From contig CANXME010000511.1 in the NCBI GenBank assembly GCA_948144175.1, positions 1,307,001 through 1,371,000 of the forward strand: DNA of 64,000 nucleotides. The letters are read 5' to 3'. Positions 53,351 through 64,000 of the stretch are shown here, piece after piece; position 1 is the first letter of the stretch, and every line of letters begins with the position of its first letter. The notes under the pieces are model-generated. The model made no database searches and was not told where the DNA came from. It saw only the letters and a program-made list of their open reading frames with translations. The position numbers and the translations under genes are program-made. Source of the DNA: Closterium sp. NIES-65. Taxonomy: Eukaryota > Streptophyta > Zygnematophyceae > Desmidiales > Closteriaceae.

Positions 53351-55604
53351 CAGCAGCACTGAGGAGTGCAAGGTGTACCACGGGAGAGGCGGACTCTACA
53401 TCGGCAAGGCGGTCTTAAAGAACAACGTCTTCGTTCTTGACTTCGTTCCATATCAAGGCACCACCGACAGCGTCGCCATCGTCAATTTCACCTCCTGGAC
53501 ACACCCGCCAGATCTCGACCCCGACTTCAGTCCTGGAGGATTCTGGTATTCACACACCATACCTGAAACAGAACGAACGAGAGCGTTAGCAACGATTCAA
53601 TCGGCAGCAGCAGAGACAACATCGGCAGCAGCAGAGACAACATCGGCGGCAGCAGGGACAACATCGGTAGCAGGAGAGACAATATCGGCAACAGCAGAGA
53701 CAACATCGCCAGCAGTAGAGACAATATTGGCAGCAGCAGAGACAACATGGCAGCAGCAGAGAAAACATCGGCAATAGCAGGGACAACACTGGCACCGATC
53801 GTTGGCCCGTCAATAACACCGGTCTTCATCGACGACATCGGCAACAGCAGAGACAACACCGCCACCAACTCCTGCGTAGCAGCTGATTCCCACTCCACGG
53901 GAAGTCCACAGAAGCGCAAACTTCACCGCGGGTTTCTACTCCAACTCCGACCTGTACAGACGTTCACCCGGACATCGTGCTAGCGAATCAACATGGCATG
54001 CAAGAATGGGACACCCAAGTAACACAACGTTAAACAACACGATTCGAGCTGGAGTGCTTGACAAAGACTCCCTACTTCTATCAGACGGCTGAGAACTTCA
54101 GCGAGTCCGCGGAACGTGCTTTACCTGCCCTGAAGCCGACTTACCGCATCAACCGTTCGTCTCTCACCACAATCCGGGCGCACCAGCATACGCACCTCTG
54201 GAGAAAGTGTACATCGATATACTATACAACCGCGAACCTGGACAAGGAGCATATAACTACGAAATCAGGTTCATCGATGCCGCCACACGATACGTCTGGC
54301 ACTTCAACCTCCCGAGTCGCGACATGGCCCTTAACGCTTTCGCCGCTTGGCTTCCAGCAGCAGAACGAGAATCAGGAGTAAAGCTGAAAAGCTTCCAGTC
54401 AGACGGGGGAGGGGAATATCAGTCACTGAGGTTCAAGGACTATCTGGCAGATAGAGGCATCAAGCGGCTCATCTCCCTTCCCTTCGCTCATCAGCAACAA
54501 GGCGTGGCAGAAAGAATGAACAAAACCCTTCAGAACACCATGCGCAAGCTACTACGTGGCATGCGGCTACCCAATCACCAGTGGCCCGAGGCGATGGACC
54601 ACGCTGTCATGCTGCACAACTTGCTCTCGTCATCATCGCTCCTAAACAACGCATCACTGCATCTGCTGTGGACAGGAAAATTGGGCAGCACAAAAATGTT
54701 ACGAGTATTCGGTTGCATGATACAGTACCGACCCCCAGCTGCACGAGATGGCTGATTCTTCCAACGCGCAAAGTGGGGACTACACCTGGGCATCGAGAAA
54801 CATTACGACGCATGGAAAATCTTTGACATCAACACAAAGGAAACAGTGGCAGCACGTGATGTGATCTTCTACGAACGACTCACCCTCCCGACGTACCTTG
54901 CCAACATAGAAGAAGGGAATCCGGACCTCTCGGACGGATTTCTTGGCGACCGAGCCTTCGCTTCGGCAGCAGACGAAGCTGACTGGGACGAGCAAAACGG
55001 GGATAGAGCCTCGGAAGAAGCCGGACCTCTTCCCTATTGTTCGATCAACGTACCAATGGAGGACAAAAACCCTCGCAAAAGCATCAACGCCGAAGTCTAC
55101 TACCACTTCGCCGACAATGGTTACGTTACACATGCAAGAGTCAACACCGACAAAGCAGAACGTGTAGGATCCAATTTCACACCTGATCTAGAGGCGGGAG
55201 ACAAAGCAGTCTATCCCGAGGACACAACTCTCCCTCGCTACATACAGAGCGGACTGCAGATACCTGGACTCGCCACCGCCCTTCACGGAGCAGCACCACC
55301 TAAGGAGCCTGCTAAAGTTCAGCAGGCTCTGGGGGGGGAGCATAGGGAGAAATGGCGTGAAGGCATGGACAAGGAATTAAAAGCGCTCGAAGAACGCAAC
55401 ACTTGGAAGGTCGTACCCATCGGAGTGGCACGCAACAAGACAATACTCGTCGGGAAGTGGGTTTTCCGTGTGAAAACAAAGGTAGATGGAACCATGGACA
55501 AATTTAAAGCGCACTGGGTCGTACGCGGCTTTCATCAAGAGCACGGACGAGAATTCACTGAAACATTTGCTTCGGTTTGCCGACACACCTCACTACGGAT
55601 TCTA
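53351..55604 (+). pseudogene. Ty1/copia element 1, broken pol fragment
   Basis: Reads a pre-integrase region (YHGRGGLYIGKAVLKNN), then a run of AAAETTS-type repeats, then an integrase core with DILYN, SDGGGEYQS and QQGVAERMNKTLQ supplying the D, D and E residues. It continues into the start of reverse transcriptase (NTWKVVPIG, GKWVFRVKTKVDG, GFHQEHGREFTETFAS). A TGA near 54,753 and frame changes around 53,780-54,200 break it. The reverse transcriptase stops abruptly at 55,604 where the LTR of copia element 2 begins. The left end abuts the Ty3 LTR; no 5' LTR is visible. Confidence 0.85.
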
Positions 55605-55731
55605 TGAGAAGAAACGAGAATGGATGAACTATGAAAGAGTTGGGTACAAGTACTAACCCTAATTGGGTTGTACCCCTTATGGGCTACCCCACTACAGCCT
55701 ACACAAATGTATAAGCTATAATGTTCCGACA
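55605..55731 (-). repeat. 3' LTR of copia element 2 (minus strand)
   Basis: On the minus strand it starts TGTCGGAACATTATA and ends about TTCTTCTCA, preceded by a purine-rich ctatgggggtg tract. It resembles the 132-bp LTR at 59,732-59,863. It cuts copia element 1 in its reverse transcriptase. Confidence 0.8.
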
Positions 55732-55943
55732 CACCCCCATAGGCAAAGTGGGGGAGAACAAGGGGTCACAAGACCAGTCAAGCAAAGCAAAGCAAAGCAA
55801 GCTCAGGGTGGATCACAAAGTCACCACACATTCCGAGCACAAGTTCAAGGCCACAAGGCTAGTTCACATGCAGGAGTACATATATATAAAAGGCTAGACA
55901 AGCAAGAGCAGGTGCATATATATATGTAACAGTACAAGCAAGG

Positions 55944-58900
55944 TCAAGAGGTGAGCAAGTGAGGCAAGGCAGGCACAAGACCCAGCTGAGTACAGAAGCG
56001 CTGATGATCACAAGGCGCAAGTGCCTTGGTGAAGATATCAGCAGTGTTGGCCTCAAAGGCCAAGTACGCAAGTCGCAGCTGACCACGCTGCTGTAGCTCA
56101 CGAGCAAGGAAGTAGCGGAGAGCAATGTGCTTTGTTCTGTGCTCCAGTCTCTGCTCTCGACACAAGGCCAGCATGGCCTTGTTGTCTACGTACAGAACTG
56201 GAGGAGAACGAGGCGGCTCTCCGAGGTCGGTCAGCAGGTAGGTGAGCCAGCGAAGCTCCTGTGCAGCCATGGCTCCTGCGTAGATCTCAGCCTCACAACT
56301 GGAGCCGAGAACATAAGACGAGCGAGTAGCCCGCCACGAAACAGAGCTGGAACCAAGGCTGGCGGTGTAACCCTGTGACGACCGCTGCGTAGCCTGGTCG
56401 TCAGCCCAAGAAGCGTCTGCGTGCCCCGTGAGGATCACTGGACTCCGCCCTCCAAGCACAAGCCCCATGCCCGACGTACTACACAAGTAGCGCAACACCC
56501 TCTTCGCTGCAGCCATGTGCTCCGGTCTGTGTCTCCCAGGAGCAACATAGCGTGCGAGAATGCTAAGAGGGTATGCAAGGTCAGGTCGTGTGCAGGTCAT
56601 CAGGTACATGAGGCCAACAAGCTCTGGGTACGGGCCACTCGGCTCTACGGACTCATTCGAAGGCAGAGATGAGAGCGAGTGGCGAGTAGGCAGAGGAGTG
56701 GCCTGAGGCGAGGAGTACGTGAAGCCGAAGCGCTGAAGGACCTGCTGCACCATGTGTGACTGAGTCAGGGTAATGGTGCGGCGTGCTCTGTCCCGGGTGA
56801 TCTGCAAGCCAAGGTAGCTGTGCAGTTCACCCAGGTCGGTGCACGTGTGTCTCTTCTGCAGCTCGGACTTCACGTGGGCGAGTCCAGTCGTGTCAGCTGT
56901 GGCAAAGACCAAGTCGTCGACGTACACGAGGATGTAGAACGGCAGCAAAGAAGTGTCGGTGCGCAGAAACAGCGACGGGTCGGCAGTAGAGGGAGCAAAC
57001 CCAAGAGCCGCAAGCGTAGTCCTCAGTGTGTCGTGCCACTCGCGCGGTGCCTGGCGGAGACCGTAGACTGGCCGCCGGAGGCTCCACTGGGTGCCAGGAG
57101 GAAAAGACCCAGTGAAGCCAGGTGGGCGGCGCAGCCAGATCTCCTCGTACAGGCTGCCCTGCAAGAAAGCAGTGCTGAAGTCAAGAGAGTGCAGCTCGTA
57201 GTCACGGTGAGCAGCTACGTGCAGCAGTACCCGAAGAGTGGTCATCTTTGGGGTGGGAGAGAAGGTCTGAAAGTAGTCAACTCCCTGCCGCTGACTGAAG
57301 CCACGAGCCATGTAACGCGCCTTGGAGACAGGCGGAGAACCCGACGGCTGCTTCACCCTGAAAAGCCACATGCCACTGACGATGTTCGCCCCAGGCGGGG
57401 GAACCTCGTAAACGTAGGTGCATGTGGACTTCCAGGAAGCCATCTCTGTGTCCATAGCTGCCTGCCACTGAGAGGAGTAGGGACCCTCTATCGCCTCCGC
57501 GTAAGAGCGCGGAGTCGGGATGTCAAGTGCATCTGGGTCTCCCTCAGGGGTAAGCAGTACGGACACGAGATGAGGTGGAGCAGCAGCCAGACACTGGAAC
57601 TCCTCCTGCCTGTCCTCAAGGACGTCCGTGCCAAGGGCACACTCACCCCCGACGGATGGAGGTCAGACAAACTCAGACTCAGCGACAAGACTAGCAGCAT
57701 AGTCTAGGCGACAGCGAGCAGCAAAGTCGACCAGCTCAGCAACTAGGGCAGATGCAGCAGTGGACTCAAAGGAAGGGTCAGTGACGGCAGTAGCAAGGAG
57801 ACGCGTGACAGAGGGACTGGCAGCACGAAGAGAGTCCGACTCCGGGTCGGCAAGAGCAGAAACAGAGGACTCAGGAGGAGAAGGCAAAGGGGTACGCAGA
57901 GGAGCAGTGGACGGACGCAGAGACATCCGGTGCGTGCCAGGGACAGGAGGAGGACACTGACGCGAACCACGACCAATAGTGCGAGCAGAACTGACAGGCG
58001 ACGCAGGGCGAGACGCATGCTCACGACGCTCAGCAAGACCTCCAGTAGGACCAGTGTAAGGAGAAGGAGAAGGCAGAGGGGAGGCCGGCTGTAACTGTAA
58101 CTGTGATGGGACAGGCTGTGGACACTCTAAGGGAGGAGGAGGACTAGTAGAGGGCGGAAGACCAAGAACCTGCTAAAGGAGCGGAACGAAGTACAGTCGA
58201 GGCCGCGCGGCGACTCCAGACACGGCAGGGACAGCACCAGTACCCCCAGGGGTAGCACCAGCGCCAGCAGCACCTCCAGCTCCAGGACCCCCAGCAGCTC
58301 CAGTAGCTCCAGGACCTCCAGCCGCACCAGTAGCACCCCCAGCAGGACCGCCAGCAGTAGCCTCAGCGCCAACACCCTCAGTAGCTCCAGCTCCAGTCGT
58401 ACCCGCAGGCCCAGCAGCTCCAGTACTCCCAGTACGAGCACCTCCGGGACCCGCGACACCAGCACCCTCAGTAGCCGAAGAACCTCCAGCTCCAGCAGCA
58501 CGCCTCCAGCGCTGGGCAAACCACTCGCGCAGCTCCTGTGGAGAGAGTGGCTCCCGCCGATACGAAGCACCCGAAGAACCGCCAGACGCGACACGAGCAG
58601 GCCCAGCTCCCTCAGGCTCCGCACCCCCAGGCATAGCACCCCCAGGCTCAGCACTCCCAGTCGTAGCACCCCCATGCTCAGCACCCCCAGGCGTAGCACC
58701 CCCAGGCTCAGCACCCCCAGGCGTAGCACCCCCAGGCTCAGCACCCCCAGTCGCAGCACCCCCAGGCTCAGCACCCCCAGGCTCAGCACCCTCATCATCA
58801 GCACCCTCAGGCTCAGCACCCCAAGGCGCAGTACCCACATGCTCAGCACCCCCAGAGTCAGCACCCCCAGGCTCAGCACCCTGAGCAGCACCTGAGTCAC

Positions 58901-59731
58901 CAGCAACCTCGACAGGCTCGACTGCGTCTACCTGGGACACACCTGAAGGGGCAGGACCCTGAGGGGGGAGGGGGTCTACCGGGGGGGGACCTGACACAAG
59001 GAAGAGCGGTGGCGGGGGAAGGGACGGAGTGCGGTAGGGGAAGAGGCGGTAGTAGGGGACCGACTCGTCAAACGTGACGTCCTGGGAGGACAGAACACGG
59101 CGAGAGGTGGGGTGGTAGAACTGCCACCCCGGCGCGTCAGGGGGGAAACCCAGGAAGACGCAAGGAGCAGCACGAGGGGACAGCTTGTCCGCAGACAAGT
59201 CGCGGAAAAACGCCCGAGATCCCTAGACATGGAACGCAGACGCATCGCCAACCTTCCCCGTCCACACCAAGGCTGGGGAGGTCTCCGGCATGGAGACCCT
59301 GGGCTGAAGGTTGATCTGATGCGCCGCGTACCGAACCGCAAACGGCCACAGAAATTGGGGGGGCAGCCGCATGCATCATGGACGTACGAGCGACGTCCAT
59401 GACCATGCCAATGCGGCGCTCATCAATCCCATTTTGCTATGGAGAGTCCGGAAGCGTGAAGGTTTGGCGGATGCCTCGTGCACGACAGTAGGCTCGCAGA
59501 AGGCCAGAGGAGAACTCTCCGCCTCTGTCAGAGTGCAGACGCAGAACAGGAAAGTCCGAGCCGAAGCTCTGCTTGAGCTGGAGACGAGGTGCGCGGATCC
59601 AGTCGATCAACACCTCAGTGACATCACCCTTGCTGCGCAAGGGGAAGACTGTGGTGTAACGCGAGTAGTCGTCAACCATCAGTAGGAAGTAGCGCTCGTG
59701 ACCCTGTCCACGGACACGGGCTGGGCCCCAC
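55944..59731 (-). pseudogene. Copia element 2 pol: integrase, RT and RNase H
   Basis: The integrase part (59,731-59,200) has HSDRGGEFSS but is frameshifted near 59,350 and has TAG for a Trp at about 59,223. The frame from 59,198 to 58,173 holds VFLGFPPDAPGWQFYHP and a long GGAEPGGA repeat, ending in TAG. After TGA near 57,663, an open 540-residue frame (57,566-55,944) carries an intact-looking reverse transcriptase (WLFRVKQPSGS, DFSTAFLQG, YVDDLVFA) and RNase H (HADASWADD, SSCEAEIYAG, YVDNKAM). The 3' half is thus well preserved but the polyprotein is not. Confidence 0.87.
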
Positions 59732-59863
59732 TGTCAAACATTATATATGTTGTGTTAGTTTAGGCTACAGTGGGTTAGCCTATAGGGGGTACACAATTCT
59801 AGGGTTAGGTACTTGTACTCATTTCACTGCTAGTTCATTCATTCCTGTCTCGTACTTCTGACA
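59732..59863 (+). repeat. 5' LTR of copia element 3
   Basis: Starts TGTCAAACATTATAT and ends TACTTCTGACA, 132 bp, immediately followed by the primer binding site. The flanking five bases on the left are CCCAC; the matching copy should appear after its 3' LTR outside the window. Confidence 0.85.
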
Positions 59864-59880
59864 TGGTTTCAGAGCAGGTC
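59864..59880 (+). other. Copia primer binding site
   Basis: TGGTTTCAGAGCAGGTC directly after the LTR is one mismatch from TGGTATCAGAGC, the initiator-Met tRNA complement typical of plant copia elements. Confidence 0.85.
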
Positions 59881-60693
59881 CTTCGCTAGGACCGAATTTT
59901 TTTTTTGAAGGGCCCACCACTACCTACCTAACTACCTGCGCCTAGAGCGCCTCGTTCTTAAGGCCCCCTGAGGCCCTCGCGCGTCGCCCCTTAAGGCCCC
60001 TCACGGCCCCGTGCGTCGCCCCTTAGCGGCCTCGCGCTCACCTCCCTAGAGGCCCCGTTGGCCCCACGCTAGCCTCTCACGGCCCCCCTTCAGGCCCCGC
60101 GCTAGCCCCTTAAGGCCCCGCGCGGCCCCGCGCTAGCCTCTCACGGCCCCTTAAGGCCCTGCGCTAGCCCCTTAAGGCCCCCCGTCGGCCCCGCGCTAGC
60201 CTCTCACGGCCCCCGAACGGCCCCGCGCTAGCCCCGAACGGCCCCGTGCGGCCCCGCGCTAGCCTCTCACGGCCCCTTCAGGCCCCGCGCTAGCCCCTTA
60301 AGGCCCCCCGTCGGCCCCGCGCTAGCCTCTCACGGCCCCCGAACGGCCCCGCGCTAGCCCCGAACGGCCCCGTGCGGCCCCGCGCTAGCCTCTCATGGCC
60401 CCTTCAGGCCCCGCGTTAGCCCCTTAAGGCCCCCGTCGGCCCCGCGCTAGCCTCTCACAGCGCGACCCTGGCGAACCGCGCGACCCGAGCCGATCCGCGC
60501 GACCCTCACCGAGCCGCGCCGCCCTCACCGAGCCGCGCCACCCAGCCGAGCCGCGCCATCTAGTCGAGCCGCGACCCGAGCTGCACCGAGCCGCGCCGCC
60601 CTGCCCTATCTGGTTCGTCCTACCTACTTCTGCTCCTGCTACTGCTACTGCTACTGCTACTGCTACTGCTACTGCTGTTAGTCTACTGTTCCT
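59881..60693 (+). repeat. Copia element 3 leader, GC-rich repeats
   Basis: Untranslated leader made largely of ccccgcgctagcctctcacgg words (60,030-60,460), then gagccgcgcc words, then a (ctactg)n tract (60,630-60,675) up to the gag start codon. Confidence 0.8.
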
Positions 60694-63600
60694 ATGGCTA
60701 GCCCACAGGTTCTCGTGTTCGATGCTGAGGGCCGCCCTGTGAAGTTTGACACCTGGCTCGATGACCTGCACCTCTACCTACAGCTCACAACCAAGGATGA
60801 CATCTCACTGTACGATCACGCCCTAGGCAATGTCACTGCCCCTGCTGCTACTGCTGACAGCACTGCTCGCTCACAGTGGCAGACTCGTGATGCCCACGCT
60901 CGCTTTGCCATTCGCAACTCTCTGCCGATAGACGAACGCGAGCACTTTGGCCAGCACAAGACTGCACAGGCACTGTACACAGCTGTCGTTGCTCGCTACT
61001 CCTCACCTGCCTCTGTCGCACTAGGCCGTCTCTCCCTCCCCTACCTGTTTCCCGACCTGTCCTCCTTTCACACAGTCGCTGACCTCATCACGCACCTCCT
61101 CACTAGTGAGGCCCGCTTCCGTGCCGCCATGCCTGCTGAGTTCCTTGCCACGCACCCCCCTCCACTCTGGCTCACTCTCTACCACCTAGTCGCCCGCCTC
61201 CCTGACACACTGCGTGCTGTCAGGGACCACTTCCTAGCTCGTTGCCCCACTGAGCTCACCATTGCCCTCCTCGAGAAGGAGCTCCTTGCAGCTGAGACTA
61301 GCATAGTCGCTGTAGGTACCTCTCGTGGCGACCCCTGTACCCCGTTCTTTGAGGGGTGTTCTCCTTCCCCCCTTCTTCCCTCTGTCGCCTCTGCTGCTGC
61401 TGTCGACCTTCTCGGTGCTGAGAAGTTCGGCGCTGCGTCCGCCTCGAGCGGGCGCCGCAGCGGCAAGGGCAAGGGGGGCAAGGGTGGTAGCAGTGACGGC
61501 GGGGGAGGGGGCGGTGGGGGCGGTGGAGGAAGTGGGGGTGGTGGCTCGGCTGGAGGGGCGAGTGGTAGCGGTGGGGGTGGTGGCGGCGGCGGCGGGGGAG
61601 GTGGCAGGAGTGGAGGCAGCGGTTGGGGTGGCGGTGGACGAGGCGGTGGCAGGGGTTGGGGTGGTCGAGGAGGTGGCAGCGGTGGTGGTGGCCGTGGAGG
61701 CACTGGCGGTGGCCAGGGCCAGCAGCACACTCCCTCGCCCCAGGAGGTCCGTGAGTGGTACTCTCAGCACGGGGGTGGGGGTGGTCTTAGCTGCACGTAC
61801 GTCATTCGCACTGGTGACCGCACTGGTCAGCAGTGTGGACGACCGCACGCCACACAGCGCTGCTTCTCTCGTCTCGACGACGCTTGGCGTGTTCAGTTCC
61901 CTCAAGCCACTGAGCTGCCCCGCTGGCTTGATCTCCTGAAGAAGGGGATTGATATCTATGCTCTAGACTTTGATGCTATTCTATCGGCCATGTATGTGAT
62001 GTCTACTAGTGGAGAGGGTGCCGAGTACTTGTGTGTGCCGCCCGACCCGGGCATTAGGGCCAGTGCGCCTGCCGCTCCAGGTACTCGCGTGTCGGCTACC
62101 CCAGGTGCTGGTGAGGCTGCTGCTCTAGGTGCTCGTGTGTCTCCCCCCCCTGGTACTGCGTCGACTGCCGCACTGCACACCTTCACACTGGACTCAGGCG
62201 CTTCTCGCTGCTTCTTTCGTGACCGCACTGCCCTTGAGCCGCTTGCTCGGCCAGTTGCTGTCTCGCTTGCTGACCCCTCTGGGGGTCCGGTCATTGCGAC
62301 CTCTTCCACTGTCCTTCCCTGCCCTGCGGTCCCGTCGGGCACACTGTCAGGTCTCCACCTCCCCTCGTTCTCTACGAACTTGGTGGCAGGATGTGCTCTC
62401 CAGGACGGGGGTGTTCACCAGTTTACCCCTGCCTACGAGCGCGTGACCCACTGCACGTGTGCTCGTACGGGCCGTCACTTGGCTACCTTCACTCGGCAGC
62501 CGGGGTCGGACCTGTACACACTGACTACTGCCTCCCCTCAGGTCGCTGCGTCTGCGTCTGCATTTGCGTCCGCGTCAGGTCAGCTGTCTGCCCCCTGCTC
62601 GTGTCGCTCTCTAGTGCACGAGACTGTCCTCTGGCACCACCGACTTGGCCACCCGTCTGTGCAGCGCCTTCGTGCCATGCACTCCCGGTACCTTGTCTCT
62701 GGTCTTCCCAGGGTCCTCCCTCCCCTCCCACCCTCGCCTGCTCCTCCCTGCCTTCCCTGTGTCGAGGGGCGGCAGCGCGCCGCTCCTCACTCCTCCTCGT
62801 TCCCCCCGACGACTGCTCCTTTGCAGACGCTCCACATGGACGTGTGGGGCCCAGCCCGCGTCCGTGGTCAGGGTCAGGAGAGGTACTTCTTGATAGTTGT
62901 TGACGACTACTCGCGCTACACCACGGTCTTCCCCTTGCGCACCAAGGGTGAGGTCCCTGATGTCTTGATCCCTTGGATCAGCAGAGCCCGTCTCCAGCTC
63001 AGCGAGCGTTTCCGCTCGGACTTTCCTGTCCTGCGCTTGCACTCTGACAGAGGTGGTGAGTTCTCCTCCGACCTCTTGGCAGCCTTCTGTGCTGAGCACG
63101 GCATTGAGCAGTCGTTCACGCTTCCGGCCTCTCCACAGCAGAACGGGGTTGCGGAGCGCCGCATTGGCCTGGTCATGGAGGTCGCCCGTACCTCCTTGAT
63201 CCATGCGGCTGCCCCCCACTTTCTGTGGCCATTTGCAGTCCGGTACGCTGTGCACCAGCTCAACCTCTGGCCCCGTGTCTCCTTGCCGGAGACCTCGCCC
63301 ACGCTGCTGTGGACGGGGGAGGTTGGCGATGCGTCGCGTTTCCGGGTCTGGGGGTCTCGAGCTTTTGTCCGCGATACGTCTACGGACAAGCTCTCCTCCC
63401 GTGCTGTTCCCTGCGTCTTCCTCGGCTTTGTCCCGGACGCGTCCGGTTGGCAGTTTTACCACGCCACCTCGCGCCGAGTCTTGCCCTCCCAGGACGTCAC
63501 TTTTGACGAGTCCGTCCCCTAATACTGCCTCTTCCCCTACCGCACTGCCCCGCTCCCCCCCCCCCCGCCTCTCTTCCTCGCGCCAGGTGCTGCTGTTGAA

Positions 63601-64000
63601 GACCCCCTCCCCCCTCAGGGTGCCGCTCCCTCAGGTGTGTCTCAGGTAGACCCGGTTGAGCCTGTTGAGGTAGCTGTCGACTCTCGTCCTGCTAGGGGTG
63701 CTGAGCCTGGGGGTGCTGAGCCTGGGGGTGTGGAGCCTGGGGGTGTGGAGCCTGGGGGTGTGGAGCCTAGGGGTGCTGAGCCTGGGGGTGTGGAGCCTGG
63801 GGGTGTGGAGCCTGGGGGTGTGGAGCCTCGTGGTGCTAAGCCGCAGAGTCCGGAGTCTGGGGGTTCTGGGTCTGGAGGTACTGGCCCTGTGAGTCCTACT
63901 TCTGGAGGAGCCCTCTCCTCGGAGCAGCTGCGTACGTGGTACTTAGAGTACTGCAGCCTCCGGAGAGGTTCCACTCGTGCCGGACGTACTGCTGGGACTG
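60694..64000 (+). pseudogene. Copia element 3 gag-pol, stop at 63,520, runs off window
   Basis: Open for 942 codons. Gag has QVLVFDAEGRPVKFDTWLDD and a Gly-rich stretch. It then has a Cys/His cluster with spacing C-x13-C-x3-H-x4-C in place of the usual CCHC knuckle. Protease has TLDSGASRCFF. The pre-integrase region has HHRLGHPSVQRL. The integrase D, D, E are in HMDVWGP, HSDRGGEFSS and QQNGVAERRIG. The frame stops at TAA (63,520-63,522) where element 2 has a Tyr codon (ESVPYY), then continues open with PYRTAPLPPPP and GGVEPGG repeats to the edge. One substitution therefore separates it from an intact frame in the visible part. Confidence 0.88.

Larger units (their letters stand above)
55605..59731 (-). 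mobile_element. Ty1/copia element 2 (minus strand), 5' half displaced
   Basis: Contains, in reverse orientation, the integrase from MVDDYSRYTTVF on, the linker, reverse transcriptase and RNase H, then the 3' LTR. At 59,731 the integrase is cut in the middle of a conserved stretch by the 5' LTR of copia element 3. Its gag and 5' LTR should lie beyond the right edge of the window. Confidence 0.85.

Overview
This window is from a plant-lineage nuclear genome. It has spliced genes, a leucine-rich-repeat receptor kinase whose LRRs sit on separate 72-nt exons, Ty1/copia and Ty3 chromovirus LTR retrotransposons, hAT-type elements and abundant minisatellites. A streptophyte green alga or early-diverging land plant fits best. 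A Closterium-like zygnematophyte is only a guess from general resemblance. Everything below was read by eye; splice sites were chosen by motif and by reading-frame phase.

The backbone is one very long LRR receptor-kinase gene on the minus strand, running from a signal-peptide exon at 51,048 to the stop at 1,663. I can join 24 exons (2,529 nt, 842 codons plus stop) with every phase matching: signal peptide, N-terminal cap, 14 LRR exons, Cys-rich cap, transmembrane exon, and six kinase exons with all catalytic motifs. Its introns are the host for almost everything else in the first 51 kb. A second, inverted, broken copy of the kinase 3' end lies tail-to-tail with it at 280-1,424, and a dead copy of the Cys-rich cap exon (12.9 kb) shows that part of the gene was duplicated internally.

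Intron 3 (about 21 kb, 23.25-44.17 kb) holds a large candidate DNA transposon. It contains a nine-exon transposase resembling the Plavaka/CACTA-related group (minus strand, one in-frame TAG), a divergent five-exon Ulp1-type cysteine protease (plus strand), and a five-exon gene of unknown function with ten 48-nt coding repeats. Almost every intron in this unit carries its own minisatellite. Clusters of a perfect 20-bp palindrome lie at both edges (23.46-23.59 and 43.75-43.87 kb).

Intron 1 (44.65-50.92 kb) holds a 5.1-kb hAT-type element that has split a 38-bp minisatellite in two. Other introns carry small non-autonomous elements with visible target-site duplications, one of them with a preserved paralogous empty site, plus arrays of GTTCG-, GGGTCGG- and GGTTCGAACC-type words.

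From 52 kb to the right edge the sequence is LTR retrotransposons: the 3' end and LTR of a Ty3 chromovirus, a broken copia element, a second copia inserted into it on the minus strand, and a third copia on the plus strand inserted into the second and running off the window.
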